NCBI GenBank assembly: GCA_947000775.1
Contig: CAMQGK010000514.1
Location: 1,978,501-2,042,500 of the forward strand
Source of the DNA: Pterois miles
Taxonomy: Eukaryota; Chordata; Actinopteri; Perciformes; Scorpaenidae
Reading direction: 5' to 3'
Length of the DNA stretch: 64,000 bases
Shown: positions 14,901 through 27,622 of the stretch, in pieces
Layout: each line of letters opens with the position of its first letter
Position numbering within the stretch: position 1 is the stretch's first letter
The notes under the pieces: generated by a model
Database searches by the model: none
Seen by the model: only the letters and a program-made list of their open reading frames with translations
Told to the model about the DNA's origin: nothing
Program-made: the position numbers and the translations under genes

Positions 14901-17900
14901 AATTTTTTTGAAGTTGAAGAAAACCATGAAAACGTTCATATTATAGCATGTAGAATGATTCTATGGTGAGCAAAAGTCATTTCGTGAAATGTTTGAACAT
15001 TTTATAAAAAAACGCCATAGTAAAGTATGTCGAAATTTTCGATGACAACGTGAAATTTTTTTGAAGTTGAAGAAAAACATGAAAATGGTCTTATTATAGC
15101 ATGTAGAATGATACTATGGTGAAATAAAGTCATTTTGTGAAATGTAAAATTTTGCAAAAAAAAAAAAAAAACGCCATAGTATAGTATGTCGAAATTTTTC
15201 GATGAAAACGTCAAATTTTTAAGAAGTTGAAAAAAAACATGAAAATGGTCTTATTATAGCATGTAGAATGATTCTATGGTGAGCAAAGGGCATTTCGTGA
15301 AATGTAAAATTTTACAAAAAAAAAAACACCATAGTATAGTATGTCGAAATTTTTCGATGAAAACGTGAAATTTTTTTGAAGTTGAAAAAAAACATGAAAA
15401 TGGTCTTATTATAGCATGTAGAATGATACTATGGTGAAATAAAGTCATTTCGTGAAATGTAAAATTTCCATGAAAACGGTCGTGATATAGCATGTAGAAT
15501 GATTCTATGGTGAGCAAAGGGCATTTCGTGAAATGTAAAATTTTACAAAAAAAAAAAAAACGCCATAGTATAGTATGTCGAAATTTTTTGATGAAAACGT
15601 CAAATTTTTTTGAAGTTGAAAAAAAACATGAAAATGGTCTTATTATATCATGTAGAATGATTCTATGTTGAGCAAAAGGCATTTTTTGTGAAATCTAAAA
15701 TTTTTTCAAAAAAAAAAAAAACATCATAGTATAGTATGTCGAAATTTTTCGATGAAAACGTCAAATTTTTTTGAAGTTGATAAAAAACATGAAAATGGTC
15801 TTATTATAGCATCTAGAATGATTCTATGGTGAGCAAAGGGCATTTCGTGAAATGTAAAATTTTGCAAAAAAAAAAAAAAACGCCATAGTATAGTATTTCG
15901 AAATTTTTCGATGAAAACGTCAAATTTTTAAGAAGTTGAAAAAAAACATGAAAACGGTCTTATTATAGCATGTAGAATGATTCTATGGTGAGCAAAAGTC
16001 ATTTCGTGAAATGTTTGAACATTTTATAAAAAAACGCCATAGTAAAGTATGTCGAAATTTTCGATGACAACGTGAAATTTTTTTGAAGTTGAAAAAAAAC
16101 ATGAAAACGGTCGTAATATAGCATGTAGAATGATTCTATGGTGAGCAAAAGTCATTTCGTGAAATGTTTGAACATTTTATAAAAAAACGCCATAGTATAG
16201 TATGTCGAAATTTTTCGATGAAAACGTCAAATTTTTTTGAAGTTGATAAAAAACATGAAAATGGTCTTATTATAGCATCTAGAATGATTCTATGGTGAGC
16301 AAAGGGCATTTCGTGAAATGTAAAATTTTACAAAAAAAAAAAACGCCATAGTATAGTATGTTGAAATTTTTCGATGAAAACGTCAAATTTTTTTGAAGTT
16401 GATAAAAAACATGAAAATGGTCTTATTATAGCATCTAGAATGATTCTATGGTGAGCAAAGGGCATTTCGTGAAATGTAAAATTTTACAAAAAAAAAAAAC
16501 GCCATAGTATAGTATGTCGAAATTTTTCGATGAAAACGTCAAATTCTTTTGAAGTTGAAAAAAACCATGAAAACGGTCGTGATATAGCATGTAGAATGAT
16601 TCTATGGTGAAAAAAAGTCATTTCGTGAAATGTAAAATTTTGCAAAAAAAAAAAAAAACGCCATAGTATAGTATTTCGAAATTTTTCGATGAAAACGTCA
16701 AATTTTTAAGAAGTTGAAAAAAAACATGAAAACGGTCTTATTATAGCATGTAGAATGATTCTATGGTGAGCAAAAGTCATTTCGTGAAATGTTTGAACAT
16801 TTTATAAAAAAACGCCATAGTAAAGTATGTCGAAATTTTCGATGACAACGTGAAATTTTTTTGAAGTTGAAAAAAAAACATGAAAACGTTCATATTATAG
16901 CATGTAGAATGATTCTATGGTGAGCAAAAGTCATTTCGTGAAATGTTTGAACATTTTATAAGAAAACGCCATAGTAAAGTATGTCGAAATTTTCGATGAA
17001 AACGTGAAATTTTTTTGAAGTTGAAAAAAACCATGAAAACGGTCGTAATATAGCATGTAGAATGATCCTATGGTGAGCAAAGGGCATTTCGTGAAATGTA
17101 AAATTTTACAAAAAAAAAAAAAACGCCATAGTATAGTATGTCGAAATTTTTCGATGAAAACGTCAAATTTTTTTGAAGTTGAAAAAAACCATGAAAACGT
17201 TCATATTATAGCATGTAGAATGATTCTATGGTGAGCAAGTCATTTCGTAAAATGTACAATTTTAAAAAAAAACAAAAAAAAACGCCATAGTATAGTATGT
17301 CGAAATTTTCGATGACAACGTGAAATTTTTTTTGAAGTTGAAAAAAAAACATGAAAATTGTCCTATTATAGCATGTAGAATGATTCTATGGTGATCAAAG
17401 GGCATTTCGTGAAATGTAAAATTTTACAAAAAAAAAAAAACGCCATAGTATAGTATGTCGAAATTTTTCGATGAAAACGTCAAATTCTTTTGAAGTTGAA
17501 AAAAAACATGAAAACGGTCGTGATATAGCATGTAGAATGATTCTATGGTGAGCAAAGGGCATTTCGTGAAATGTAAAATTTTACAAAAAAAAAGAAACGC
17601 CATAGTATAGTATGTCGAAATTTTTCGATGAAAACGTCAAATTTTTTTGAAGTTGATAAAAAACATGAAAATGGTCTTATTATAGCATGTAGAATGATAC
17701 TATGGTGAAATTAAGTCATTTCGTGAAATGTAAAATTTTGCACAAAAAAAACCCGCCATAGTATAGTATGTCGAAATTTTTCGATGATAACGTCAAATTT
17801 TTTTGAAGTTGAAAAAAAACATGAAAACGGTCTTATTATAGCATGTAGAATGATACTATGGTGAAAAAAAGTCATTTCGTGAAATGTAAAATTTTGCAAA

Positions 17901-20687
17901 AAAAAAAAAGAAACGCCATAGTATAGTATGTCGAAATTTTTCGATGAAAACGTCAAATTTTTAAGAAGTTGAAAAAAAAAAACATGAAAACGGTCTTACT
18001 ATAGCATGTAGAATTATTCTATGGTGAAAAAAAGTCATTTCGTGAAATGTAAAATTTTGCAAAAAAAAAAAAAATGCCATAGTATAGTATGTCGAAATTT
18101 TTCGATGAAAACGTCAAATTTTTTTGAAGTTGAAAAAAACCATGAAAACGTTCGTATTATAGCATGTAGAATGTTTCTATGGTTAAAAAAAGTCATTTTG
18201 TGGAATGTTGAATATATTTACAAAAAAAACGCCATAGTATAGTATGTCGAAATTTTTCGATAAAAACGTCAAATTTTTTTGAAGTTGAAAAAAACCATGA
18301 AAACGGTCGTAATATAGCATGTAGAATGATTCTATGGTGAGCAAAGGGCATTTCGTGAAATGTAAAATTTTGCACAAAAAAAAACCGCCATAGTATAGTA
18401 TGTCGAAATTTTTCGATGAAAACGTCAAATTTTTTTGAAGTTGAAAAAAAAAATTAAAATGGTCTTATTATATCATGTAGAATGATTCTATGTTGAGCAA
18501 AAGGCATTTTTTGTGAAATCTAAAATTTTACAAAAAAAAAACATCATAGTATAGTATGTCGAAATTTTTCGATGAAAACGTCAAATTTTTTTGAAGTTGA
18601 TAAAAAACATGAAAATGGTCTTATTATAGCATGTAGAATGATACTATGGTGAAATAAAGTCATTTCGTGAAATGTAAAATTTTGCAAAAAAAAAAAAACG
18701 CCATAGTATAGTATTTCGAAATTTTTCGATGAAAACGTCAAATTTTTAAGAAGTTGAAAAAAAACATGAAAATTGTCTTATTATAGCATGTAGAATGATT
18801 CTATGGTGAGCAAAGGGCATTTCGTGAAATGTAAAATTTTACAAAAAAAAAAACGCCATAGTATAGTATGTCGAAATTTTTAGATAAAAACGTCAAATTT
18901 TTTTGAAGTTGAAAAAAAAAACATGAAAATTGTCTTATTATAGCATGTAGAATGATTCTATGGTGAACAAAAGTCATTTCGTGAAATGTAAAATTTTGCA
19001 AAAAAAAAACGCCATAGTATAGTATGTCGAAGTTTTCGATGAAAACGTGAAATTTTTTTGAAGTTGAAAAAAAAACATGAAAATGGTCTTATTATAGCAT
19101 GTAGAATGATACTATGGTGAAATAAAGTCATTTCGTGAAATGTAAAATTTTGCAAAAAAATAAGAAACGCCATAGCATAGTATGTCGAAATTTTTCGATG
19201 AAAACGTCAAATTTTTAAGAAGTTGAAAAAAAAACATGAAAACGGTCTTATTATAGCATGTAGAATTATTCTATGGTGAAAAAAAGTCATTTCGTGAAAT
19301 GTAAAATTCATAAAAAAAAAAAAAAAAACGCCATAGTATAGTATGTCGAAATTTTTCGATGAAAACGTCAAATTTTTTTGAAGTTGAAAAAAACCATGAA
19401 AACGTTCGTATTATAGCATGTAGAATGTTTCTATGGTTAAAAAAAAAGTCATTTCGTGGAATGTTGAATATATTTACAAAAAAAACGCCATAGTATACTA
19501 TGTCGAAATTTTTCGATGAAAACGTCAAATTTTTTTGAAGTTGATAAAAAACATGAAAATGGTCTTATTATAGCATCTAGAATGATTCTATGGTGAGCAA
19601 AGGGCATTTCGTGAAATGTAAAATTTTACAAAAAAAAAAACGCCATAGTATAGTATGTCGAAATTTTTCGATGAAAACGTCAAATTCTTTTGAAGTTGAA
19701 AAAAACCATGAAAACGGTCGTGATATAGCATGTAGAATGATTCTATGGTGAGCAAAGGGCATTTCGTGAAATGTAAAATTTTACAAAAAAAAAAAAAAAC
19801 GCCATAGTATAGTATGTCGAAATTTTTTGATGAAAACGTCAAATTTTTTTGAAGTTGAAAAAAAACATGAAAATGGTCTTATTATATCATGTAGAATGAT
19901 TCTATGTTGAGCAAAAGGCATTTTTTGTGAAATCTAAAATTTTTTCAAAAAAAAAAAAACATCATAGTATAGTATGTCGAAATTTTTCGATGAAAACGTC
20001 AAATTTTTTTGAAGTTGATAAAAAACATGAAAATGGTCTTATTATAGCATCTAGAATGATTCTATGGTGAGCAAAGGGCATTTCGTGAAATGTAAAATTT
20101 TGCAAAAAAAAAAAAAAAACGCCATAGTATAGTATTTCGAAATTTTTCGATGAAAACGTCAAATTTTTAAGAAGTTGAAAAAAAACATGAAAACGGTCTT
20201 ATTATAGCATGTAGAATGATTCTATGGTGAGCAAAAGTCATTTCGTGAAATGTTTGAACATTTTATAAAAAAACGCCATAGTAAAGTATGTCGAAATTTT
20301 CGATGACAACGTGAAATTTTTTTGAAGTTGAAAAAAAAACATGAAAACGTTTATATTATAGCATGTAGAATGATTCTATGGTGAGCAAAAGTCATTTCGT
20401 GAAATGTTTGAACATTTTAAAAGAAAACGCCATAGTAAAGTATGTCGAAATTTTCGATGAAAACGTGAAATTTTTTTGAAGTTGAAAAAAACCATGAAAA
20501 CGGTCGTAATATAGCATGTAGAATGATCCTATGGTGAGCAAAGGGCATTTCGTGAAATGTACAATTTTACAAAAAAAACGCCATAGTATAGTATGTCGAA
20601 ATTCTTTGACGAAAATGTCAAATTTTTTTTTGAAGTTGAAGAAAACCATCAAAACGGTCGTAATATAGCATGTAGAATGATTCTATG
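11996..20687 (+). repeat. Satellite HOR copy 3, full 8,692 bp unit (~56 monomers)
   Basis: The marker monomers occur in full order: 11,996 (CCTTTCG type), 13,627 (GTCACAATTTTT type), 18,200 (GTGGAATGTTGAAT type), then the next CCTTTCG type at 20,688. The 8,692 bp spacing is repeated exactly by the second marker (13,627 to 22,319), and the third gives 8,688 bp (9,512 to 18,200). This defines the HOR period; 8,692/155 is about 56. Confidence 0.85.
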
Positions 20688-23600
20688 GTGAACAAAAGTC
20701 CTTTCGTGAAATGTTTGAACATTTTACAAAAAAAACGCCGTAGTAAAGTATGTCGAAATTTTTCGATGAAAACGTGAAATTTTTTTGAAGTTGACAAAAA
20801 CCATGGAAACGGTCTTATTGTAGCATGTAGAATGATTCTATGGTGAACAAAAGTCATTTCGTGAAATGTAAAATTTTGCAAAAAAAAAAAAACGCCATAG
20901 TATAGTATGTCGAAATTTTTCGATGAAAACGTCAAATTTTTTTGAAGTTGATAAAAAAAATGAAAATGGTCTTATTATAGCATCTAGAATGATTCTATGG
21001 TGAGCAAAGGGCATTTCGTGAAATGTGAAATTTTACAAAAAAAAAAAAACCGCCATAGTATAGTATGTCGAAATTTTTCGATGAAAACGTCAAATTTTTT
21101 TGAAGTTGATAAAAAACATGAAAATGGTCTTATTATAGCATCTAGAATGATTCTATGGTGAGCAAAGGGCATTTCGTGAAATGTAAAATTTTACAAAAAA
21201 AAAAACGCCATAGTATAGTATGTCGAAATTTTTCGATGAAAACGTCAAATTCTTTTGAAGTTGAAAAAAACCATGAAAACGGTCGTGATATAGCATGTAG
21301 AATGATTCTATGGTGAAAAAAAGTCATTTCGTGAAATGTAAAATTTTGCAAAAAAAAAAAAAAAAACGCCATAGTATAGTATTTCGAAATTTTTCGATGA
21401 AAACGTCAAATTTTTAAGAAGTTGAAAAAAAACATGAAAACGGTCTTATTATAGCATGTAGAATGATTCTATGGTGAGCAAAAGTCATTTCGTGAAATGT
21501 TTGAACATTTTATAAAAAAACGCCATAGTAAAGTATGTCGAAATTTTCGATGACAACGTGAAATTTTTTTGAAGTTGAAAAAAAACATGAAAACGTTCAT
21601 ATTATAGCATGTAGAATGATTCTATGGTGAGCAAAAGTCATTTCGTGAAATGTTTGAACATTTTATAAGAAAACGCCATAGTAAAGTATGTCGAAATTTT
21701 CGATGAAAACGTGAAATTTTTTTGAAGTTGAAAAAAACCATGAAAACGGTCGTAATATAGCATGTAGAATGATCCTATGGTGAGCAAAGGGCATTTCGTG
21801 AAATGTAAAATTTTACAAAAAAAAAAAAACGCCATAGTATAGTATGTCGAAATTTTTCGATGAAAACGTCAAATTTTTTTGAAGTTGAAAAAAACCATGA
21901 AAACGTTCATATTATAGCATGTAGAATGATTCTATGGTGAGCAAGTCATTTCGTAAAATGTACAATTTTACAAAAAAAACAAAAAAAACGCCATAGTATA
22001 GTATGTCGAAATTCTTTGACGAAAATGTCAAATTTTTTTTGAAGTTGAAGAAAACCATCAAAACGGTCGTAATATAGCATGTAGAATGATTCTATGGTGA
22101 AAAAAAGTCATTTCGTGAAATGTAAAATTTTACAAAAAAAAAAACGCCATAGTATAGTATGTCGAAATTTTTCGACGAAAACGTCAAATTTTTTTGAAGT
22201 TGAAAAAAAACATGAAAACGGTCGTAATATAGCATGTAGAATGATTCTATGGTGAGCAAAAGGCATTTCGTGAAATGTAAAATTTTACAAAAAAAAACAA
22301 AAAAAAACAGTATAGTATGTCACAATTTTTCAATAAAAAAGTCAAATTTTAAAGAACTTGAAAAAAAAACATGAAAAAGTTCTTATTATAGCATGTAGAA
22401 TGATTCTATGGTGAACAAAAGTCATTTCGTGAAATGTAAAATTTTGCAAAAAAAAAACGCCATAGTATAGTATGTCGAAATTTTTCGATGAAAACGTCAA
22501 ATTCTTTTGAAGTTGAAAAAAACCATGAAAACGGTCGTAATATAGCATGTAGAATGATTCTATGGTGAGCAAAGGGCATTTCGTGAAATGTAAAATTTTA
22601 CAAAAAAAAAAAAAACGCCATAGTATAGTATGTTGAAATTTTTCGATGAAAACGTCAAATTTTTTTGAAGTTGATAAAAAACATGAAAATGGTCTTATTA
22701 TAGCATGTAGAATGATTCTATGGTGAGCAAGTCATTTTGTGAAATGTTTGAACATTTTACAAAAAAAACACCATAGTAAAGTATGTCGAAATTTTTTGAT
22801 GAAAAGGTGATTTTTTTTTAAAGTTGACAAAAACTATGAAAATGGTCTTATTATAGCATGTAGAATGATTCTATGGTGAGCAAAAGTCATTTCGTGAAAT
22901 GTTTGAACATTTTATAAAAAAAACGTCATAGTAAAGTATGTCGAAATTTTTCGATGAAAACGTGAAATTTTTTTGAAGTTGATAAAAAACATGAAAATTG
23001 TCCTATTATAGCATCTAGAATGATTCTATGGTGAGCAAAGGGCATTTCGTGAAATGTAAAATTTTACAAAAAAAAACCCGCCATAGTATAGTATGTCGAA
23101 ATTTTTCGATGAAAACGTGAAATGTTTTTGAAGTTGAAAAAAAAACTATGAAAATGGTCTTATTATAGCATGTAGAATGATTCTATGGTGAGCAAGTCAT
23201 TTTGTGAAATGTTTGAACATTTTACAATAAAAACACCATAGTAAAGTATGTCGAAATTTTTCGATGACAACGTGAAATTTTTTTGAAGTTGAAAAAAAAC
23301 ATGAAAATGGTCTTATTATAGCATGTAGAATGATACTATGGTGAAATAAAGTCATTTCGTGAAATGTAAAATTTTGCAAAAAAAAAAAAAAACGCCATAG
23401 TATAGTATGTCGAAATTTTTCGATGAAAACGTCAAATTTTTTTGAAGTTGATAAAAAACATGAAAATGGTCTTATTATAGCATGTAGAATGATACTATGG
23501 TGAAAAAAAGTCATTTCGTGAAATGTAAAATTTTGCAAAAAAAAAAAAAAATGCCATAGTATAGTATGTCGAAATTTTTCGATGAAAACGTCAAATTTTT

Positions 23601-24030
23601 TTGAAGTTGAAGAAAACCATGAAAACGTTCATATTATAGCATGTAGAATGATTCTATGGTGAGCAAAAGTCATTTCGTGAAATGTTTGAACATTTTAAAA
23701 AAAAACGCCATAGTAAAGTATGTCGAAATTTTCGATGACAACGTGAAATTTTTTTGAAGTTGAAAAAAAACATGAAAATGGTCTTATTATAGCATGTAGA
23801 ATGATACTATGGTGAAATAAAGTCATTTTGTGAAATGTAAAATTTTGCAAAAAAAAAAAAAAACGCCATAGTATAGTATGTCGAAATTTTTCGATGAAAA
23901 CGTCAAATTTTTAAGAAGTTGAAAAAAAACATGAAAATGGTCTTATTATAGCATGTAGAATGATTCTATGGTGAGCAAAGGGCATTTCGTGAAATGTAAA
24001 ATTTTACAAAAAAAAAAAACGCCATAGTAT
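20688..24030 (+). repeat. Satellite HOR copy 4, partial
   Basis: Starts at the fourth CCTTTCG-marker monomer and follows copy 3 at 8,692 bp spacing (second marker at 22,319) until about 24.0 kb. There the monomer order stops matching: the fused short monomer expected by comparison with 4,565 and 15,469 is absent. From here to 25.3 kb the monomers lose HOR register and diverge increasingly. Confidence 0.7.
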
Positions 24031-25310
24031 AGTATGTCGAAATTTTTCAATGAAAACGTCAAATTTTTTTAAAGTTGACAAAAACTATGAAAATGGTCTT
24101 ATTATAGCATGTAGAATGATTCTATGGTGAGCAAAGGGCATTTCGTGAAATGTTTGAACATTTTACAAAAAAAACACCATAGTAAAGTATGTCGAAATTT
24201 TTTGATGAAAAGGTGATTTTTTTTTAAAGTTGACAAAAACTATGAAAATGGTCTTATTATAGCATGTAGAATGATTCTATGGTGAGCAAAGGGCATTTCG
24301 TGAAATGTTTGAACATTTTAAATAAAAAAACGGCATAGTAAAGTATGTCGAAATTTTTCGATGAAAACGTGAAATTTTTTTGAAGGTGAAAAAAAACATG
24401 AAAATGGTCTTATTATAGCATGTAGAATGATTCTATGGTGAGCAAAGGGCATTTCGTGAAATGTAAAATTTTACAAAAAAAAAACCCGCCATAGTATAGT
24501 ATGTCGAAATTTTTCGATGAAAACGTGAAATGTTTTTGAAGTTGAAAAAAAAACATGAAAATGGTCATATTATAGCATGTAGAATGATTCTATGGTGAGC
24601 AAGTCATTTTGTGAAATGTTTGAACATTTTACAAAAAAAACGCCTAGTATAGTATGTCGAAATTTTTCGATGAAAACGTCAAATTTTTTTGAAGTTGAAA
24701 AAAAAACATGAAAATGGTCTTATTATAGCATGTAGAATGATACTATGGTGAAAAAAAAGTCATTTCCTGAAATGTAAAATTTTGCAAAAAAAAAAAAAAA
24801 CGCCATAGTATAGTATGTCGAAATTTTTCGATGAAAACGTCAAATTTTTTTGAAGTTGAAAAAAACCATGAAAACGTTCATATTATAGCATGTAGAATGA
24901 TTCTATGGTGAGCAAAAGTCATTTCGTGAAATGTTTGAACATTTTATAAAAAAAAGCCATAGTATAGTATGTCGAAATTTTCGATGACAACGTGAAATTT
25001 TTTTGAAGTTGAAAAAAAAACATGAAAATGGTCTTATTATAGCATGTAGAATGATACTATGGTGAACAAAAGTCATTTCGTGAAATGTTGGAAAATTAAA
25101 AAAAAAAAAACGCCATTTGCCGTTTGTCGAAATTTTTCGATTAAAATATCAAATTTTTTGAAGTTGAAAAAAAAACAGTGAAAACGGTATTGTAGCATGT
25201 ATTATAGCATGTACAATGATTCTATGGTGAGCAAAAGTCATTTCGTGAAATGTTAGAAAATTTTACAAAAAAAACGGCATAGTATAGTATGTCGAAATTT
25301 TTCAGTTGAA

Positions 25311-26190
25311 AACGTTATTGTATTACTTTGAAAAATTTCATGAAAAAAAGTCATAGTATAGTCATATACTATGGTCATAGTATTGAATCTTGAAAATCTT
25401 CATGTTAACACTCTTTTTATAGTACGTTAAGCAATATTATGATTAAAAAAAGTCAAATTATATTATTTTGAAAAATTTCATTAAAAAAGGCATATGTCGA
25501 ATTTTTTTGAAAAACATCATTTTATTGAATCTTGAAAAACTTCATGTTAACAGTCATATTATAGTACGTTAAACAATATTATGATTAAAAAAGTCATATT
25601 ATAGCCTGTCGAAAAATTTAATGATAAACAGGTCATCGTGTCGAATCTTGAAAAATTTCATAAAAACAATCATATTATACTATGTTAAACAGTATTATGA
25701 TAAAGAAAGTCAAATTATATCATGTCAAAACATTTTGTGAAAAAACGTCATAGCATACTATGACTTTTTTTCACGCAATTTTCAACATACTATATTGTAC
25801 CTTTTTTCGAAAGAAATTTCGATATCCTATACTATGACTTTATATGACAAATCTCAACACACCATGACTTTTCTCAAGAGAAATTTCAACATAGTATAAT
25901 ATGACTTATTTTCATGAATTTTCTGACATATTATACTTTGACTTTTGATGACATCATACACTCAGACTTTTTCATGAAATGTCGACATACTACAGGATGA
26001 CTTTTGTTTTCATGAATTTTTCGACATACTATGACTTTTTCACACAAAACTATACTGACTTTTTATGAGATACTGACTTTTTTCGTGAGAATTTTTGACA
26101 TATAGCATGATTTTTTTTCATGACATTTCTACATACTATAGTATGACTTTTGCTTTTATGAATTTTTCAACATACTACATTATGACTATT
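25311..26190. repeat. Decayed satellite-related flank with orientation switch
   Basis: Diverged fragments recur with motifs such as GTCATAGTATAG, TGTCGAAAAATTT and CTTCATGTTAACA, no longer in a clean 155 bp register. Up to about 25,750 they read in the array orientation; beyond that they appear as reverse complements (ACTATGACTTTTTTTCATG, TTTTTCGACATACTA). This looks like an old array edge or a mixture of dispersed short repeats with the same core. Confidence 0.75.
25737..25774. repeat. Inverted repeat at the satellite orientation switch
   Basis: GTGAAAAAACGTCATAG and CTATGACTTTTTTTCAC face each other around a short centre, forming an imperfect 38 bp palindrome. It lies exactly where the repeat cores change strand. 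Confidence 0.7.
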
Positions 26191-26349
26191 ATGGCATCTA
26201 TCCGAAGTAGATCCCCGGTCAACAGTGCATCACACTCTATAAGATCGTCACACTCTTGTGTTATTGTCCTGTGAGAACCACATACCTATCAAAAGTTCAC
26301 AAGCTCAGAAAAACTGATCAGATTGATTAGTTTTTGTGTGCTTCCTCAG

Positions 26350-26473
26350 AGTTCTCCCTCAGCAGCGACCTGTCCTCTCTGTCTGGGTTCGGAGGTTCTG
26401 GTCTTGGATCAGTAGCAAGCTGGCAGCAACAGCAGATACAGAATCTACAGCACTCAGCACTCGGACACATGGG
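26350..26473 (+). CDS. mef2c: mef2c, penultimate coding exon (transactivation region)
   Basis: This 124 bp exon follows a pyrimidine-rich acceptor ending TTCCTCAG and ends at the donor GGG/GTGAGTA. The open frame (2 nt, 40 codons, 2 nt) encodes FSLSSDLSSLSGFGG followed by SVASWQQQQIQNLQHSALG. This resembles the MEF2C segment that runs through a serine/leucine stretch into the W-Q-Q-Q block and an SAL motif. The exon lies in the C-terminal transactivation half of MEF2, not in the DNA-binding MADS/MEF2 domain. It joins in phase to the exon at 27,623. No earlier mef2 exon is visible upstream; the satellite occupies that space. Acceptor placement is uncertain by 2 nt. Confidence 0.8.
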
Positions 26474-27622
26474 GTGAGTACCTGTGAGGGGATGGGGTAG
26501 TAAATTCAAATTTATCACAACAGAAACACACATAATGACAGGAGTGGGGAAAAAAATGGATTCACCCATGTATCGTGATTTTTTTAATGCAAAAATCGAT
26601 ATACTTGCTTCATCTGAGTCTATGTGGAGGTAGAAGGAAATTACAGCTTTTATTGTGGTAGTCTGAGTAGAGTAACATCATATCCATTCTGTATCCGTCA
26701 ACCAGAACAAACCTCAGAAAGTATTAAAGGGTGGAGGGTGGGCGTGGATCCGACCTCCACCCTCCATGTTAAATCCAGCCTGGTAAACACTACACATCCA
26801 GTAAAGGAGGGAAACACTTTGGAAAAGCAGAGCTAGACATCACGGCTAAAGCTGCACGCTAACTCCGTCACGGACGCGAAACGTCATCGTACGGCGGTAA
26901 CGTGCGGTCCGGCCGGCCGTCGCTCTCGTCTCCGTGGTCCGACGGGCCGACACTACGACTGTAGAGCTCCATATACTGACATTTATGTTAAATGCATTCA
27001 GACGGCCCCGATGGAGCTGACCATGGATGGATAAAGAGAACGGAGCTGGTCTGGTGGTAAGAAAGTTAACAAAAAATCACAATAAATCATAACATCGACT
27101 CGCAATGCTTAATACTACTTAAAAAAAAAAAAAAATCACATTACATATCAAATCAGCACCCAGGTATAATGATAATATTGAATCAGGATATTGGTGGATT
27201 GACCCAGCCTGAACGGAAACATGCTAATAGGCATATTTCACCAATGTGATGACAAAAAAAAAAGTCATCAGGAGGGCAAAACCCCGTAAAAGCTCAGACG
27301 TGCTACCAGCCCCATCAAGTTAGCGCTATTAACAGTATGCCAAATTATCTATTAGCTGCTACTGTTAGCAGTGGACTCATGGATATACAGACAACTATCA
27401 TTGGATTACTTTTATAACGTAGAAAACTTCAAAATGAGACAGGCGAGTTCTGCAGCAGATTTATCAGATTTATCTCAACTCAACTCACTGGCTTCACTTA
27501 GATGTTTTCCAAAGTAAAAGTCCCTTGAATTGTATGCTTCAACTTTTTCCCGCCATGGTCTAGTGTAGGTGAATCAGCCCAGCCCTGGAGAAGGATAAAC
27601 TCTCACCTCTGTCGTCCTCCAG
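26474..27622 (+). other. mef2c intron between the last two coding exons
   Basis: The 1,149 bp intron runs from GTGAGTACC to a pyrimidine-rich tract ending GTCCTCCAG. It has a CpG-rich patch at about 26,850-26,960 and an A run near 27,120. At 27,336-27,462 there is a dispersed repeat with a second copy at 47,240-47,370. The short open frame at 26,624-26,836 resembles nothing I recognise. Confidence 0.7.
27336..27462 (+). repeat. Dispersed repeat shared with 47,240-47,370
   Basis: ATGCCAAATTA, then CATGGAT about 45 bp later and GGCGAGTTCTGCAGC at the end, occur in the same order and spacing at both places, with divergence between. This indicates an old interspersed element of unknown class. 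Confidence 0.6.

Larger units (their letters stand above)
1..25310 (+). repeat. ~155 bp AT-rich satellite array, about 163 monomers
   Basis: Head-to-tail copies of a ~155 bp monomer run from the window edge to about 25.3 kb without a break in orientation. Landmarks in each monomer, in order: CTATGGTGAGCAAA, the dyad CATTTCGTGAAATG, AAAATTTTACA followed by an A run of about 7-18, CGCCATAGTATAGTATG, TCGAAATTTTTCGATG, and TTTTTGAAGTTGA. Monomer length varies mostly through the A run. Two main variants alternate: one with GTAAAATTTTACA and CATAGTATAG, the other with GTTTGAACATTTTATA and CATAGTAAAG. The left end is outside the window. Open frames of 60-172 codons inside it are by-products of the repeat. 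Confidence 0.97.

Noticed and set aside
801..23538. Dozens of - strand open frames (60-172 codons) with repeated FHEMTFFHHRIILHAI-like peptides
   Set aside because: They are translations of the 155 bp satellite in successive frames. Poly-A length changes shift the frame constantly, and no codon-level conservation is evident.
1..25310. CRISPR-like array
   Set aside because: Monomers are directly adjacent without unique spacers, and the context is a vertebrate genome.
26327..26569. - strand open frame over the mef2c exon
   Set aside because: Antisense shadow of the + strand exon, which has good splice sites and MEF2 similarity.
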